DNA from: Micavibrio sp. UBA2705 | GTDB taxonomy: Bacteria > Pseudomonadota > Alphaproteobacteria > Micavibrionales > Micavibrionaceae | Reading direction: 5' to 3' | DNA: 12,951 nt | NCBI GenBank assembly: GCA_002354205.1 | Contig: DELD01000022.1 | Span: 1-12,951, forward strand | In this document: one piece after another, positions 6,539 to 12,951 of the stretch | Numbering within the stretch: the first letter of the stretch is position 1 | How the letters are laid out: the number at the start of each line of letters is the position of its first letter | Notes under the pieces: model-generated | Databases searched by the model: none | Told to the model about the DNA's origin: nothing | The model's input: only the letters and a program-made list of their open reading frames with translations | Translations under genes and position numbers: made by a program

Positions 6539-7087
6539 TTAACCTATTTTTACTGTTGTATCACTCAAAAATTCATATTCTGGAACCGCAAGGTTTTTAG
6601 GCGCAGGGCCCTTACGAATACGGCCAGATGTATCGTAATGTGAACCGTGACATGGACAGAACCAACCACCGAAATCACCTTTAGATTCAGTTTCTTTTTG
6701 CCCAAGTGGAACGCAGCCCAAATGTGTACAGACGCCGACCATAACCAACCACTCAGGCTTTTGTGCACGGTCTTTATCATCTTGTTTATCCCGAAGAACC
6801 GCCATATCAACTGAACGCGCATCTTCGATCTCTGCTTCTGTACGGTGGCGGATGAATACCGGCTTACCACGCCACATTACTGTAATGGACTGCCCCTTTT
6901 CAATTGGTGACAAATCAACCTCAGTCGATGACATCGCCAATGTATCCGCGGCGGGATTAAGGGAGCTGACAAAAGGCCAAACAACCGCTGCCGTACCAAC
7001 GGCGCCAAAAGCTGCGCCAGTTAAGTTAAGGAACTCACGGCGTGTTGGCTCCTGTGTAGATTTCGTTTTCGCTGTATCTGCGGACAT
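6539..7087 (-). CDS. petA: Rieske iron-sulfur subunit of the bc1 complex
   Basis: This protein carries the mobile 2Fe-2S cluster that takes one electron from quinol and gives it to cytochrome c1. It has 182 residues. The N-terminus has a Tat-type signal anchor, TRREFLNLTG (15-24), followed by a hydrophobic helix (about 25-43), so the folded cluster domain is exported to the periplasm and stays anchored. The two cluster-binding boxes are CTHLGC (120-125) and CPCHGSH (144-150). Ligands by family rule are C120, H122, C144 and H147, with C125 and C146 forming the disulfide. A Pro/Ala element (GPAPKNL, 160-166) follows, as expected. It is first in petABC. The ATG at 7087 has AGCAGG ten bases upstream, a modest ribosome-binding site. 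A candidate promoter is at 7173-7201. Confidence 0.96.
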   Translation of the reverse strand: MSADTAKTKSTQEPTRREFLNLTGAAFGAVGTAAVVWPFVSSLNPAADTLAMSSTEVDLSPIEKGQSITVMWRGKPVFIRHRTEAEIEDARSVDMAVLRDKQDDKDRAQKPEWLVMVGVCTHLGCVPLGQKETESKGDFGGWFCPCHGSHYDTSGRIRKGPAPKNLAVPEYEFLSDTTVKIG

Positions 7088-7172
7088 ATTTTAAGTACCT
7101 GCTCGTAAATAATCATATGAATTGTGTTCATTAAGTCTAAATAGAATCTAGACGAACCCCGTTTCGGAAGCT

Positions 7173-7201
7173 AGTCTAAGCCATTCAAACCTTGCCGACA
7201 A
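7173..7201 (-). promoter_or_regulatory. Candidate sigma70-type promoter for petABC
   Basis: On the minus strand TTGTCG (7201-7196) and TAGACT (7178-7173) are 17 bases apart, each matching four of six consensus positions. The leader would be about 80 bases. The heptamer AGTCTAA that holds the -10 recurs at 7134-7140, and its inverse TAGAC lies at 7149-7153. The match is moderate and rests on sequence alone. Confidence 0.35.
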
Positions 7202-7230
7202 GAACATAAACGATATTATCAATATGTTCT
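7201..7230. promoter_or_regulatory. Nested dyad in the petA / trmL-hemF divergent region
   Basis: AGAACATA (7201-7208) is repeated inverted at 7223-7230. Inside it GATA-T-TATC (7212-7220) forms a second, nearly concentric dyad. It abuts the candidate petA -35 and covers TATTAT (7214-7219), a possible -10 for trmL. A regulator bound here could act on both operons. No known binding consensus (for example FNR TTGAT-N4-ATCAA) fits well. Confidence 0.4.
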
Positions 7231-7281
7231 CATAGACAATTATCAAGTAAGCGAATAAAACAGAAAGCCGTGATAAAAACA

Positions 7282-7734
7282 ATGAAAAAACAATTGCGTA
7301 TCGCATTTTATCAACCAGACATTCCTCAAAACCTCGGCGCGATGATGCGTTTAGCCGTATGTTTAGACGTTGGCATTGACGTTATCATGCCTTGCGGCTT
7401 CCCGTGGGATGATAAAAAAATTCGCCGCGCTGGCATGGATTATATTGACCATTGTCAATTACAAAAGCACGATAATTGGGAAAACTTCAAATCACATTAT
7501 GCCGATCGGCGCATAGTGCTAATGACGACCAAAGCTGAAGGCAGCTTTTACGATTTCGCCTTTGAAGATGGCGATATATTATTAGCAGGCTCAGAAAGCT
7601 CTGGCGTGCCTGAACATGTGCATAATGATTGCACAGAGCGCCTAACCATAAAAATGGCACATAACCAACGCTCCCTAAACGTTGTAAACGCCACATCAAT
7701 GATTATCGGCGAAGCCATTCGCCAAACGAAGTAA
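7282..7734 (+). CDS. trmL: tRNA (cytidine(34)-2'-O)-methyltransferase, TrmL-type SPOUT enzyme
   Basis: TrmL methylates the ribose 2'-OH at the wobble base of certain tRNA-Leu species, using S-adenosylmethionine. The 150-residue protein is a minimal SPOUT domain, close to the size of E. coli TrmL. Visible motifs are QPDIPQNLGAMMRL (11-24), the TrmL-typical FPWDDKKIRRAGMDY (40-54), the knot-loop LAGSESSGVP (101-110) and RSLNVVNATSMIIGEAIRQ (130-148). In the last motif VVNA replaces the more usual VSVA/VATA. The start is uncertain: ATG at 7282 gives the expected N-terminus, while an in-frame GTG at 7270 would add four residues. AGAAAG at 7262-7267 is too near the GTG and rather far from the ATG. 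hemF follows after 29 bases on the same strand, probably in one transcript. Confidence 0.9.
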   Translation: MKKQLRIAFYQPDIPQNLGAMMRLAVCLDVGIDVIMPCGFPWDDKKIRRAGMDYIDHCQLQKHDNWENFKSHYADRRIVLMTTKAEGSFYDFAFEDGDILLAGSESSGVPEHVHNDCTERLTIKMAHNQRSLNVVNATSMIIGEAIRQTK

Positions 7735-7763
7735 TACTATCTAGCGGCAAAGGAGCCGAGCCC

Positions 7764-8675
7764 ATGGAAGATAAAAAACAGCAAGCGGCCAAATGGTTTG
7801 AAGAATTACGCGACCAAATCTGCGCGGAATTTGAACGTATTGAAGATGAAGATACAAACAACCCAACCCCCGCAGGACGCTTTGAACGTAAAGACTGGCA
7901 GCGCACAGATGAACATAGCCCTGATGGCAACACAGATGGCGGCGGCGGTGAAATATCACTGATGTACGGGCGCGTTTTTGAAAAAGTAGGTGTTAACATC
8001 TCAACCGTGCATGGTCATTTTTCTGAGGAATTTCGTGGGCAAATCCCTGGCGGTGCAGAAAACGATGGTAAGTTCTGGGCATCTGGCGTATCGCTTGTTG
8101 CGCATATGAAAAACCCACATGTCCCTGCCGTGCATATGAACACACGGATGATTGTGACATCCAAACAATGGTTTGGTGGCGGGATGGATTTAACCCCTGC
8201 TCTGCCCATTGCACAAGACAGCGCAGATTTTCACGCGGCGAACAAAGCGTGTTGTGAGCGCCACCCTGACGTTGCGGATTATCAAGAATTAAAGGAATGG
8301 TGCGCGCGTTACTTCTACCTGCCCCACCGCAATGAAGAACGCGGCATTGGCGGCATATTCTATGACCAGTTAAACACAGGCGATTGGGATAAAGATTTTG
8401 CTTTCACTCAAGATGTTGGGCGTAGCTTCAACCAGATATTCCCCGAAATCGTCCGCCGCAATATGTTTACACCATGGAGTGAAGCTGACCACGCCAAGCT
8501 CTTAGAAAAGCGTGGGCGCTATGTCGAGTTTAACTTGCTGCATGATCGCGGCACAAAATTCGGCCTAATGACCGGCGGTAATACCGAAGGTATCTTAATG
8601 TCTATGCCGCCCGAGGCCACATGGCTTAAGAAACCCAACGGGATGCGAAGCGTTAATAAAGACCGCGCCGCCTAG
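7764..8675 (+). CDS. hemF: Oxygen-dependent coproporphyrinogen III oxidase
   Basis: HemF decarboxylates two propionates of coproporphyrinogen III, using O2, to give protoporphyrinogen IX in cytoplasmic heme synthesis. The 303-residue length fits the family. Conserved blocks are ISTVHGHFS (79-87), LVAHMKNPHVPAVHMNTR (111-128), WFGGGMDLTP (136-145), and the signature YFYLPHRNEERGIGGIFYD (183-201). The four conserved His of the enzyme (H96, H106, H145, H175 in E. coli) appear to correspond to H114, H124, H157 and H188. RYVEFNLLHDRGTKFGL (252-268) is also typical. AGGAG at 7751-7755 sits eight bases before the ATG. It follows trmL closely and lies next to the divergent bc1 operon, whose cytochromes consume heme. 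It implies an organism that makes heme with oxygen; no anaerobic hemN is in the window. Confidence 0.96.
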   Translation: MEDKKQQAAKWFEELRDQICAEFERIEDEDTNNPTPAGRFERKDWQRTDEHSPDGNTDGGGGEISLMYGRVFEKVGVNISTVHGHFSEEFRGQIPGGAENDGKFWASGVSLVAHMKNPHVPAVHMNTRMIVTSKQWFGGGMDLTPALPIAQDSADFHAANKACCERHPDVADYQELKEWCARYFYLPHRNEERGIGGIFYDQLNTGDWDKDFAFTQDVGRSFNQIFPEIVRRNMFTPWSEADHAKLLEKRGRYVEFNLLHDRGTKFGLMTGGNTEGILMSMPPEATWLKKPNGMRSVNKDRAA

Positions 8676-8748
8676 AGGCTATGTATGAATCACAGAATCC
8701 ATTAACATAACACAAACCCAGCATAAAAGTAACTATATTTAAAATTCA

Positions 8749-8778
8749 TTACAGGCTTTAACCCTTCAAAACCTGTAA
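8749..8778 (-). terminator. Possible weak terminator overlapping the Mur ligase stop codon
   Basis: TTACAGG (8749-8755) is complementary to CCTGTAA (8772-8778), and three further A-T pairs form inside after one mismatch, leaving an eight-base loop. The structure includes the stop codon at 8758-8760. Downstream on the minus strand the sequence is AT-rich (TGAATTTTAAATA) without a long T run. No other terminator candidate was found for either convergent gene in the 82-bp gap 8676-8757. Confidence 0.35.
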
Positions 8779-10164
8779 GATTCGTGGGCCGATTTGACGT
8801 ATGGAATCATCACGCGCGCCCATGATAAGGATATAATCGCCCGCATCAGCCTCTGCAATCATCGCTTCGATTAAAGCCGCGCGATCATCAAACACGTTAA
8901 CGCTACCAAGCGCCCCTGCATTGCGTATGCCGTCCGCAATATCCTGCGATGAAATATCTTTATCTACTGTGCCGCCAGCATAGAATATATCCTGTAAATA
9001 CAATTTGTCTTGCGCACGAAGATTTTTGACGAAGCTTTCGATATAGCCGTGCTTCATTAATTTGGTCGGGGCAAAGCCGTGCGGCTGATAATAAGCCAGA
9101 ACGCGCCCCGCATGCCCGCTCACGCAGCGCATCGCCGCGTCAATTTTATCAGGATTATGGGCGTAATCATCGAGAATTGTGATGCCCGCGACCTTGCCGA
9201 CAAGCTCTAAACGGGACTTCACACCTGAAAAACCTGATATAGCCTTGATACAGTCAAATACATCTGCGCCAAGCGCTTCCATAATGGCGAAGGCCGCGAC
9301 AAGGTTTTGCACGTTATGGCGACCAAGTAGCGGGCTGTGAACCTCATAAGCATCGCCGCCAACAATTAAGTCAAATTGTGCGCCGTTTGCGTTTAACATG
9401 ATATTTGTGGCCTTAAAGCGTGCATCCGCGTGGTCATCAAGACTGTAGCCCACCATATTCGCCTTACTGTAATCAAGTGCCATAACATGGGCATCATCAC
9501 AATTTACAATGGCGGTTTTTGTCGTTTGATCGACTAGCCGTTGAAACAGCGGGATAAGTTCCGCAATTGGTTTATGATCTAAGGTTATATTATGGATGAG
9601 GCTGATATAGGGCTGATACAGCACGACAGAACCATCACTCTCACACGCCTCTGCGATAAATACTTCGCTATCGGTGCAGCGTGCATTACCAAAGGATGAG
9701 CAGGCATTATCTTGCCCTTTATCAAAGTCAGGCATGACCGCGCCGTTTATAATGGTTGGGTCTAAATCACAGGCACGCGCAAGAAAGCCCGTAATTGCAG
9801 TTACTGTTGATTTACCGCTTGTCCCCGCGATCGCAACGCTTTTTGTTTTATTGTTCAAAAGCTGCGCGAGTAATTCTGCGCGCTTTTGAATTTTTGTGTT
9901 TGTTTTTAAGGCGGCGGCAATATCAGGAATTTTTTCTTCAACCGCGCTTGATGCTACCACGACATCAATTTCGCCGCGTTCAATCATCGCGCCATCTTGC
10001 GCCACCATCATCACGCCCATATCTTTGATGCTTTGATATTTTTCTGGAAACAAGCCTTGATCATAGGAGCGGTCAGAGCCGTAAACATCATGCCCCGCAA
10101 CTTTGAGTGACCATGCAAGCGCACTTAGCCCGATGCCGCCAACGCCAGATAAAAGATACTTCAT
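8758..10164 (-). CDS. Mur ligase family protein, MurC/Mpl-like
   Basis: The 468-residue protein has the three Mur ligase domains: an N-terminal UDP-binding Rossmann part with GVGGIG (7-12), a central ATPase with P-loop GTSGKST (114-120), EACESDGS (172-179) and HNITLDH (191-197), and a C-terminal domain with DDYAHNPDKI (332-341) and YQPHGF (359-364). GRHNVQN (281-287) is also Mur-type. MurC and Mpl join L-alanine, or the recycled tripeptide, to UDP-MurNAc. The protein departs from canonical MurC: the usual GTHGKTTT is GTSGKST and DDYAHHP is DDYAHNP. It is also outside a cell-wall gene cluster. It is therefore more likely a paralog, for example in peptidoglycan recycling, than the essential MurC; the amino-acid substrate cannot be told. 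The ATG overlaps the clpB stop in TAATG, so translation is probably coupled. Confidence 0.78.
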   Translation of the reverse strand: MKYLLSGVGGIGLSALAWSLKVAGHDVYGSDRSYDQGLFPEKYQSIKDMGVMMVAQDGAMIERGEIDVVVASSAVEEKIPDIAAALKTNTKIQKRAELLAQLLNNKTKSVAIAGTSGKSTVTAITGFLARACDLDPTIINGAVMPDFDKGQDNACSSFGNARCTDSEVFIAEACESDGSVVLYQPYISLIHNITLDHKPIAELIPLFQRLVDQTTKTAIVNCDDAHVMALDYSKANMVGYSLDDHADARFKATNIMLNANGAQFDLIVGGDAYEVHSPLLGRHNVQNLVAAFAIMEALGADVFDCIKAISGFSGVKSRLELVGKVAGITILDDYAHNPDKIDAAMRCVSGHAGRVLAYYQPHGFAPTKLMKHGYIESFVKNLRAQDKLYLQDIFYAGGTVDKDISSQDIADGIRNAGALGSVNVFDDRAALIEAMIAEADAGDYILIMGARDDSIRQIGPRILQVLKG

Positions 10165-12776
10165 TATTCAGCCGCTTCCTCTTCGCCATTTGCGGGAGGG
10201 GTTATTTTAAATTCGATAACATCATCTTTACCGAGGACAGCATCAACCTTCGCGCCATCGCCAATTTGCCCTTCCAAGATAAGCTCCGCGAGTTTATTTT
10301 GCAGCATGGTTTGAATAACCCGTTTTAATGGGCGTGCGCCATAGGCTGGGTCATATCCTTTATCACCCAATAGCTGTTTAGTATCATCACTGACATGTAA
10401 TTCAATACGGCGGTCGGCCAAAAGGTTACGCAAATATTGCAATTGAATATCAATAATGCCTGAAATCTGCTGGCGCCCCAAACGGCGGAACAGTAAAATT
10501 TCATCAAGGCGGTTAAGAAATTCAGGTCTAAACGCGGCGCGCACCGAATCCATAACATTTTCACGTGCATCTTCCACGTCTTGGTCTTCCATCAGGGCGA
10601 TCAAATGCTCCGCGCCGAGGTTTGATGTCATGATCAGCACAGTGTTTGAGAAATCAACAGTGCGCCCCTGCCCATCAGTCAAACGTCCATCATCAAGAAC
10701 TTGCAGCAAAATGTTAAACACATCAGGATGCGCCTTTTCAACTTCATCAAACAGAACGACCTGATAAGGGCGGCGGCGCACAGCTTCGGTTAGCGCCCCA
10801 CCTTCTTCATAACCAACATAACCCGGAGGCGCTCCGACCATGCGTGAAACGGAGTGCTTCTCCATATATTCAGACATATCAAGCCGCACCATCGCGCTAT
10901 CATCATCGAATAAGAAATCAGCCAATGATTTGGTCAGCTCGGTCTTGCCTACGCCTGTTGGCCCTAAGAATAAGAAAGAGCCAATGGGGCGGCGCGTGTC
11001 TTGCAGCCCCGCGCGTGAACGGCGCACAGCGTTAGAAACAGCGGTGACGGCTTCGTCTTGCCCAACGACGCGCTGCTTAATGACGTCTTCCATCGATAAA
11101 AGCTTTTCACGCTCTCCTTCAAGCATTTTATCGATCGGAATACCTGTCCATTTACTAATGACAGCGGCGATGTGTTCGCTATCGACTTCTTCTTCTATCA
11201 TTTTGCCATCATCTATTTCTGACGCTTCGGCGATTTTTTCTTCTAACTCAGGGATCATAGAATATTTAATTTCACCGGCGCGTGACCAGTCACCGGCACG
11301 CTCGGCTTGCTCTAACTCTGTGCGCGCGCGGTCTAAATCTTCCGAAAGGCGCTGTGTGGCGTTCAGATCAGCTTTTTCTGATGACCATTTCTCATTCATT
11401 TCATTTGACTTGGCCTCTAACTCGGCGAGCTCTATTTCTAAAGCCTTAAGGCGGTCTTTTGATGATTGGTCTTTTTCTTTCTTTAAAGCTTCACGTTCGA
11501 TTTTCATTTGAATGACTTTGCGGTCAAGCTCGTCCAACTCTTCTGGCTTGCTATCAACAATCATTCTTAGGCGTGATGATGCTTCATCTATCAAATCAAT
11601 AGCCTTATCAGGCAGAAAACGATCTGTGATATAGCGGTTTGAGAGCGTTGCTGCCGAAACAAGCGCGTTATCTTTAATCCGCACACCATGATGCGCTTCG
11701 TATTTTTCCTTTAGACCGCGCAAAATTGACACGGTTTCTTCAACGCTTGGCTCTGATACAAAAACAGGCTGAAAACGGCGCGCTAAGGCCGCGTCTTTTT
11801 CAATATGTTTACGGTATTCATCCAAAGTCGTTGCACCAACCATGTGCAGCTCACCGCGTGCCAAGGCAGGTTTCAGCATGTTAGACGCATCCATAGCGCC
11901 GTCAGCTTTACCCGCGCCAATTAAAGTGTGCAGCTCATCTAAAAATACAATGATTTCACCTGCGGCTGAGGCAATCTCTTCAAGTACAGCTTTAAGTCGC
12001 TCCTCAAACTCACCACGGTATTTTGCCCCCGCGACCATTGCGCCTAAATCAAGTGACATTAAGGTGCAATGTTTAAGGCTTTCTGGGACATCACCCTTTA
12101 CGATACGCTGCGCTAAGCCTTCAATAATCGCCGTTTTACCAACGCCAGGCTCACCAATCAATACTGGGTTATTTTTTGTACGGCGCGATAAAACCTGCAC
12201 AGTGCGGCGGATTTCTTCTTCGCGGCCAATTACGGGGTCAAGCTTACCGCTACGTGCGACTTCGGTTAAATCACGCGCATATTTTGCCAAGGCATCGAAA
12301 TTATCCTCCGCGTTGGCGCTATCAGCGGTCTTGCCCTTGCGCATATCGTTAACGGCTTGGTTTAGCGCGGTATCGGTCAAGCCTGAATCTGTCATTATTT
12401 CAGATATATGGGTCGCCTTGGCAATCATCATACACTGTAGAATGCGCTCAGATGTCACAAACTTATCGCCAGATTTCTCGCTTAATTTCATAGCCTTATC
12501 AAGAATCTTTACCAAATCAGTTGAAAGCCTAAGCCCCCCTGCGCCAGGGCCAGATACTGATGGTAGCCGCGCGAGCGCTTGGTTTACCTTGGACTGCATC
12601 TTGTTGATATCGCCACCGCTCGCCGCCAGCAATTTGGAAACACCGCCCGTTTCATCATCAAGCATGACACGCAACATATGTTCAGGTTCTAAAGATTGAT
12701 GATCAGAGCGCATTGCCAATGTTTGCGCCGCCTGCATGAATGTACGGCATTTTTCTGTAAACTTTTCAAAATCCAT
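10164..12776 (-). CDS. clpB: ATP-dependent disaggregase ClpB
   Basis: ClpB is a hexameric AAA+ chaperone that, with DnaK, pulls polypeptides out of aggregates after heat stress. The 870-residue chain has the full layout. The N domain (about 1-145) is followed by AAA1 with Walker A GEPGVGKT (208-215), pore loop KYRG (252-255), Walker B FLDE (278-281) and the arginine pair R333-R334. The coiled-coil middle domain (about 405-525) separates it from AAA2 with Walker A GPTGVGKT (605-612), pore GYVG (652-655) and Walker B LFDE (675-678). The middle domain marks it as ClpB rather than ClpA or ClpC. The ATG at 12776 has AGGA seven bases upstream. The C-terminal tail is acidic (EEEAAE). The stop codon overlaps the start of the Mur ligase gene by one base. 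Confidence 0.97.
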   Translation of the reverse strand: MDFEKFTEKCRTFMQAAQTLAMRSDHQSLEPEHMLRVMLDDETGGVSKLLAASGGDINKMQSKVNQALARLPSVSGPGAGGLRLSTDLVKILDKAMKLSEKSGDKFVTSERILQCMMIAKATHISEIMTDSGLTDTALNQAVNDMRKGKTADSANAEDNFDALAKYARDLTEVARSGKLDPVIGREEEIRRTVQVLSRRTKNNPVLIGEPGVGKTAIIEGLAQRIVKGDVPESLKHCTLMSLDLGAMVAGAKYRGEFEERLKAVLEEIASAAGEIIVFLDELHTLIGAGKADGAMDASNMLKPALARGELHMVGATTLDEYRKHIEKDAALARRFQPVFVSEPSVEETVSILRGLKEKYEAHHGVRIKDNALVSAATLSNRYITDRFLPDKAIDLIDEASSRLRMIVDSKPEELDELDRKVIQMKIEREALKKEKDQSSKDRLKALEIELAELEAKSNEMNEKWSSEKADLNATQRLSEDLDRARTELEQAERAGDWSRAGEIKYSMIPELEEKIAEASEIDDGKMIEEEVDSEHIAAVISKWTGIPIDKMLEGEREKLLSMEDVIKQRVVGQDEAVTAVSNAVRRSRAGLQDTRRPIGSFLFLGPTGVGKTELTKSLADFLFDDDSAMVRLDMSEYMEKHSVSRMVGAPPGYVGYEEGGALTEAVRRRPYQVVLFDEVEKAHPDVFNILLQVLDDGRLTDGQGRTVDFSNTVLIMTSNLGAEHLIALMEDQDVEDARENVMDSVRAAFRPEFLNRLDEILLFRRLGRQQISGIIDIQLQYLRNLLADRRIELHVSDDTKQLLGDKGYDPAYGARPLKRVIQTMLQNKLAELILEGQIGDGAKVDAVLGKDDVIEFKITPPANGEEEAAE

Positions 12777-12826
12777 GGTCTCTTCCTGACTTGCCTATTC
12801 TTTATCATTTTTAAAGCATATATATA

Positions 12827-12854
12827 ATAATATACCTAACGCAGTGAATTTCAA
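12827..12854 (-). promoter_or_regulatory. Candidate clpB promoter
   Basis: On the minus strand TTGAAA (12854-12849) is followed after 16 bases by TATTAT (12832-12827); each matches five of six sigma70 positions. The start would be near 12820, about 43 bases before the ATG. The -35 also fits the TTGAAA core of heat-shock sigma32 promoters, but no CCCAT-like sigma32 -10 follows, so heat-shock control is not shown by the sequence. Confidence 0.45.
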
Positions 12855-12887
12855 ATACCATTGATAAAAGTCAAACTTTATACAGAC

Positions 12888-12920
12888 AAAAAGAAAAAAG
12901 AGAGCCCTAGGGCTCTCTTT
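12888..12920 (-). terminator. Intrinsic terminator of a gene beyond the right edge
   Basis: Positions 12897-12920 are a perfect 24-base palindrome centred on CCCTAGGG, able to form a 10-bp stem with a CTAG loop. On the minus strand it runs into six T, one C and five T (12899-12888). It lies just upstream of the clpB promoter candidate, so it most likely ends a minus-strand gene whose coding part is outside the window. On the plus strand the T tract is short. Confidence 0.85.
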
Positions 12921-12951
12921 CTGTCAGACGGTAACTTTAATCCGTAAACGT

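Noticed and set aside
10840..11511. Open 223-codon frame on the plus strand inside clpB
   Set aside because: It is the antisense shadow of the clpB middle domain: Ser/Arg-rich composition, no recognisable domain and no independent ribosome-binding site.
11842..12699. Open 285-codon frame on the plus strand inside clpB
   Set aside because: It lies wholly opposite conserved clpB AAA1 and N-domain coding sequence, is Ser-rich and low in complexity, and resembles no family.
12937..12951. Possible C-terminus of a minus-strand gene entering from the right
   Set aside because: A TAA at 12939-12937 and a TGA in another frame are both possible ends, but only a few codons are visible, so no gene can be supported. 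The terminator at 12888-12920 is the only solid hint.

Overview
The window looks like a core-genome stretch of an aerobic alphaproteobacterium with moderate-to-low GC (a visual estimate, not computed). The evidence is a DUF1013/TrcR cell-cycle regulator, a three-gene petABC operon for a cytochrome bc1 complex with alphaproteobacterial-type subunits, an adjacent trmL-hemF pair, and candidate CtrA (TTAA-N7-TTAA) and CcrM (GANTC) sites. I cannot name the genus. I see no phage, insertion sequence, CRISPR array, tRNA, rRNA or toxin-antitoxin module.

Layout. Positions 1-111 hold a perfect 24-bp inverted repeat around a 63-nt spacer, directly before trcR (127-813, +). A hairpin at 843-873 probably terminates trcR and the facing small DUF465 gene (901-1065, -). 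Next, on the minus strand, come a Na+/phosphate symporter-like gene with a PhoU-like tail (1254-2891) behind a good sigma70-type promoter (2951-2979), a divergent DUF924 gene (3019-3552), and an unrecognised two-helix membrane protein (3678-4148).

The respiratory block is petA-petB-petC on the minus strand (7087 down to 4260). It ends in a strong intrinsic terminator (4191-4223) and has a hairpin in the petA-petB gap. Its cytochrome b has an extra His/acid-rich loop that should face the periplasm. Divergent from petA lie trmL (7282-7734) and hemF (7764-8675). The shared upstream region carries a nested dyad (7201-7230) that could be an operator. HemF makes protoporphyrin precursors in an oxygen-dependent step, and the bc1 complex needs three hemes, so the neighbourhood is functionally coherent.

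The right part is one minus-strand transcription unit. clpB (10164-12776) is joined to a MurC/Mpl-like Mur ligase (8758-10164) by a one-base TAATG overlap. clpB has a candidate promoter of its own (12827-12854), lying just after a terminator (12888-12920) that probably closes a gene beyond the right edge.

Nothing here amounts to a convincing new multi-gene system. The observations most worth checking are the inverted repeat before trcR, the cytochrome b insertion, the CtrA-type promoter before DUF465, and the clpB-Mur ligase coupling. No stretch over 300 bases lacks a gene.
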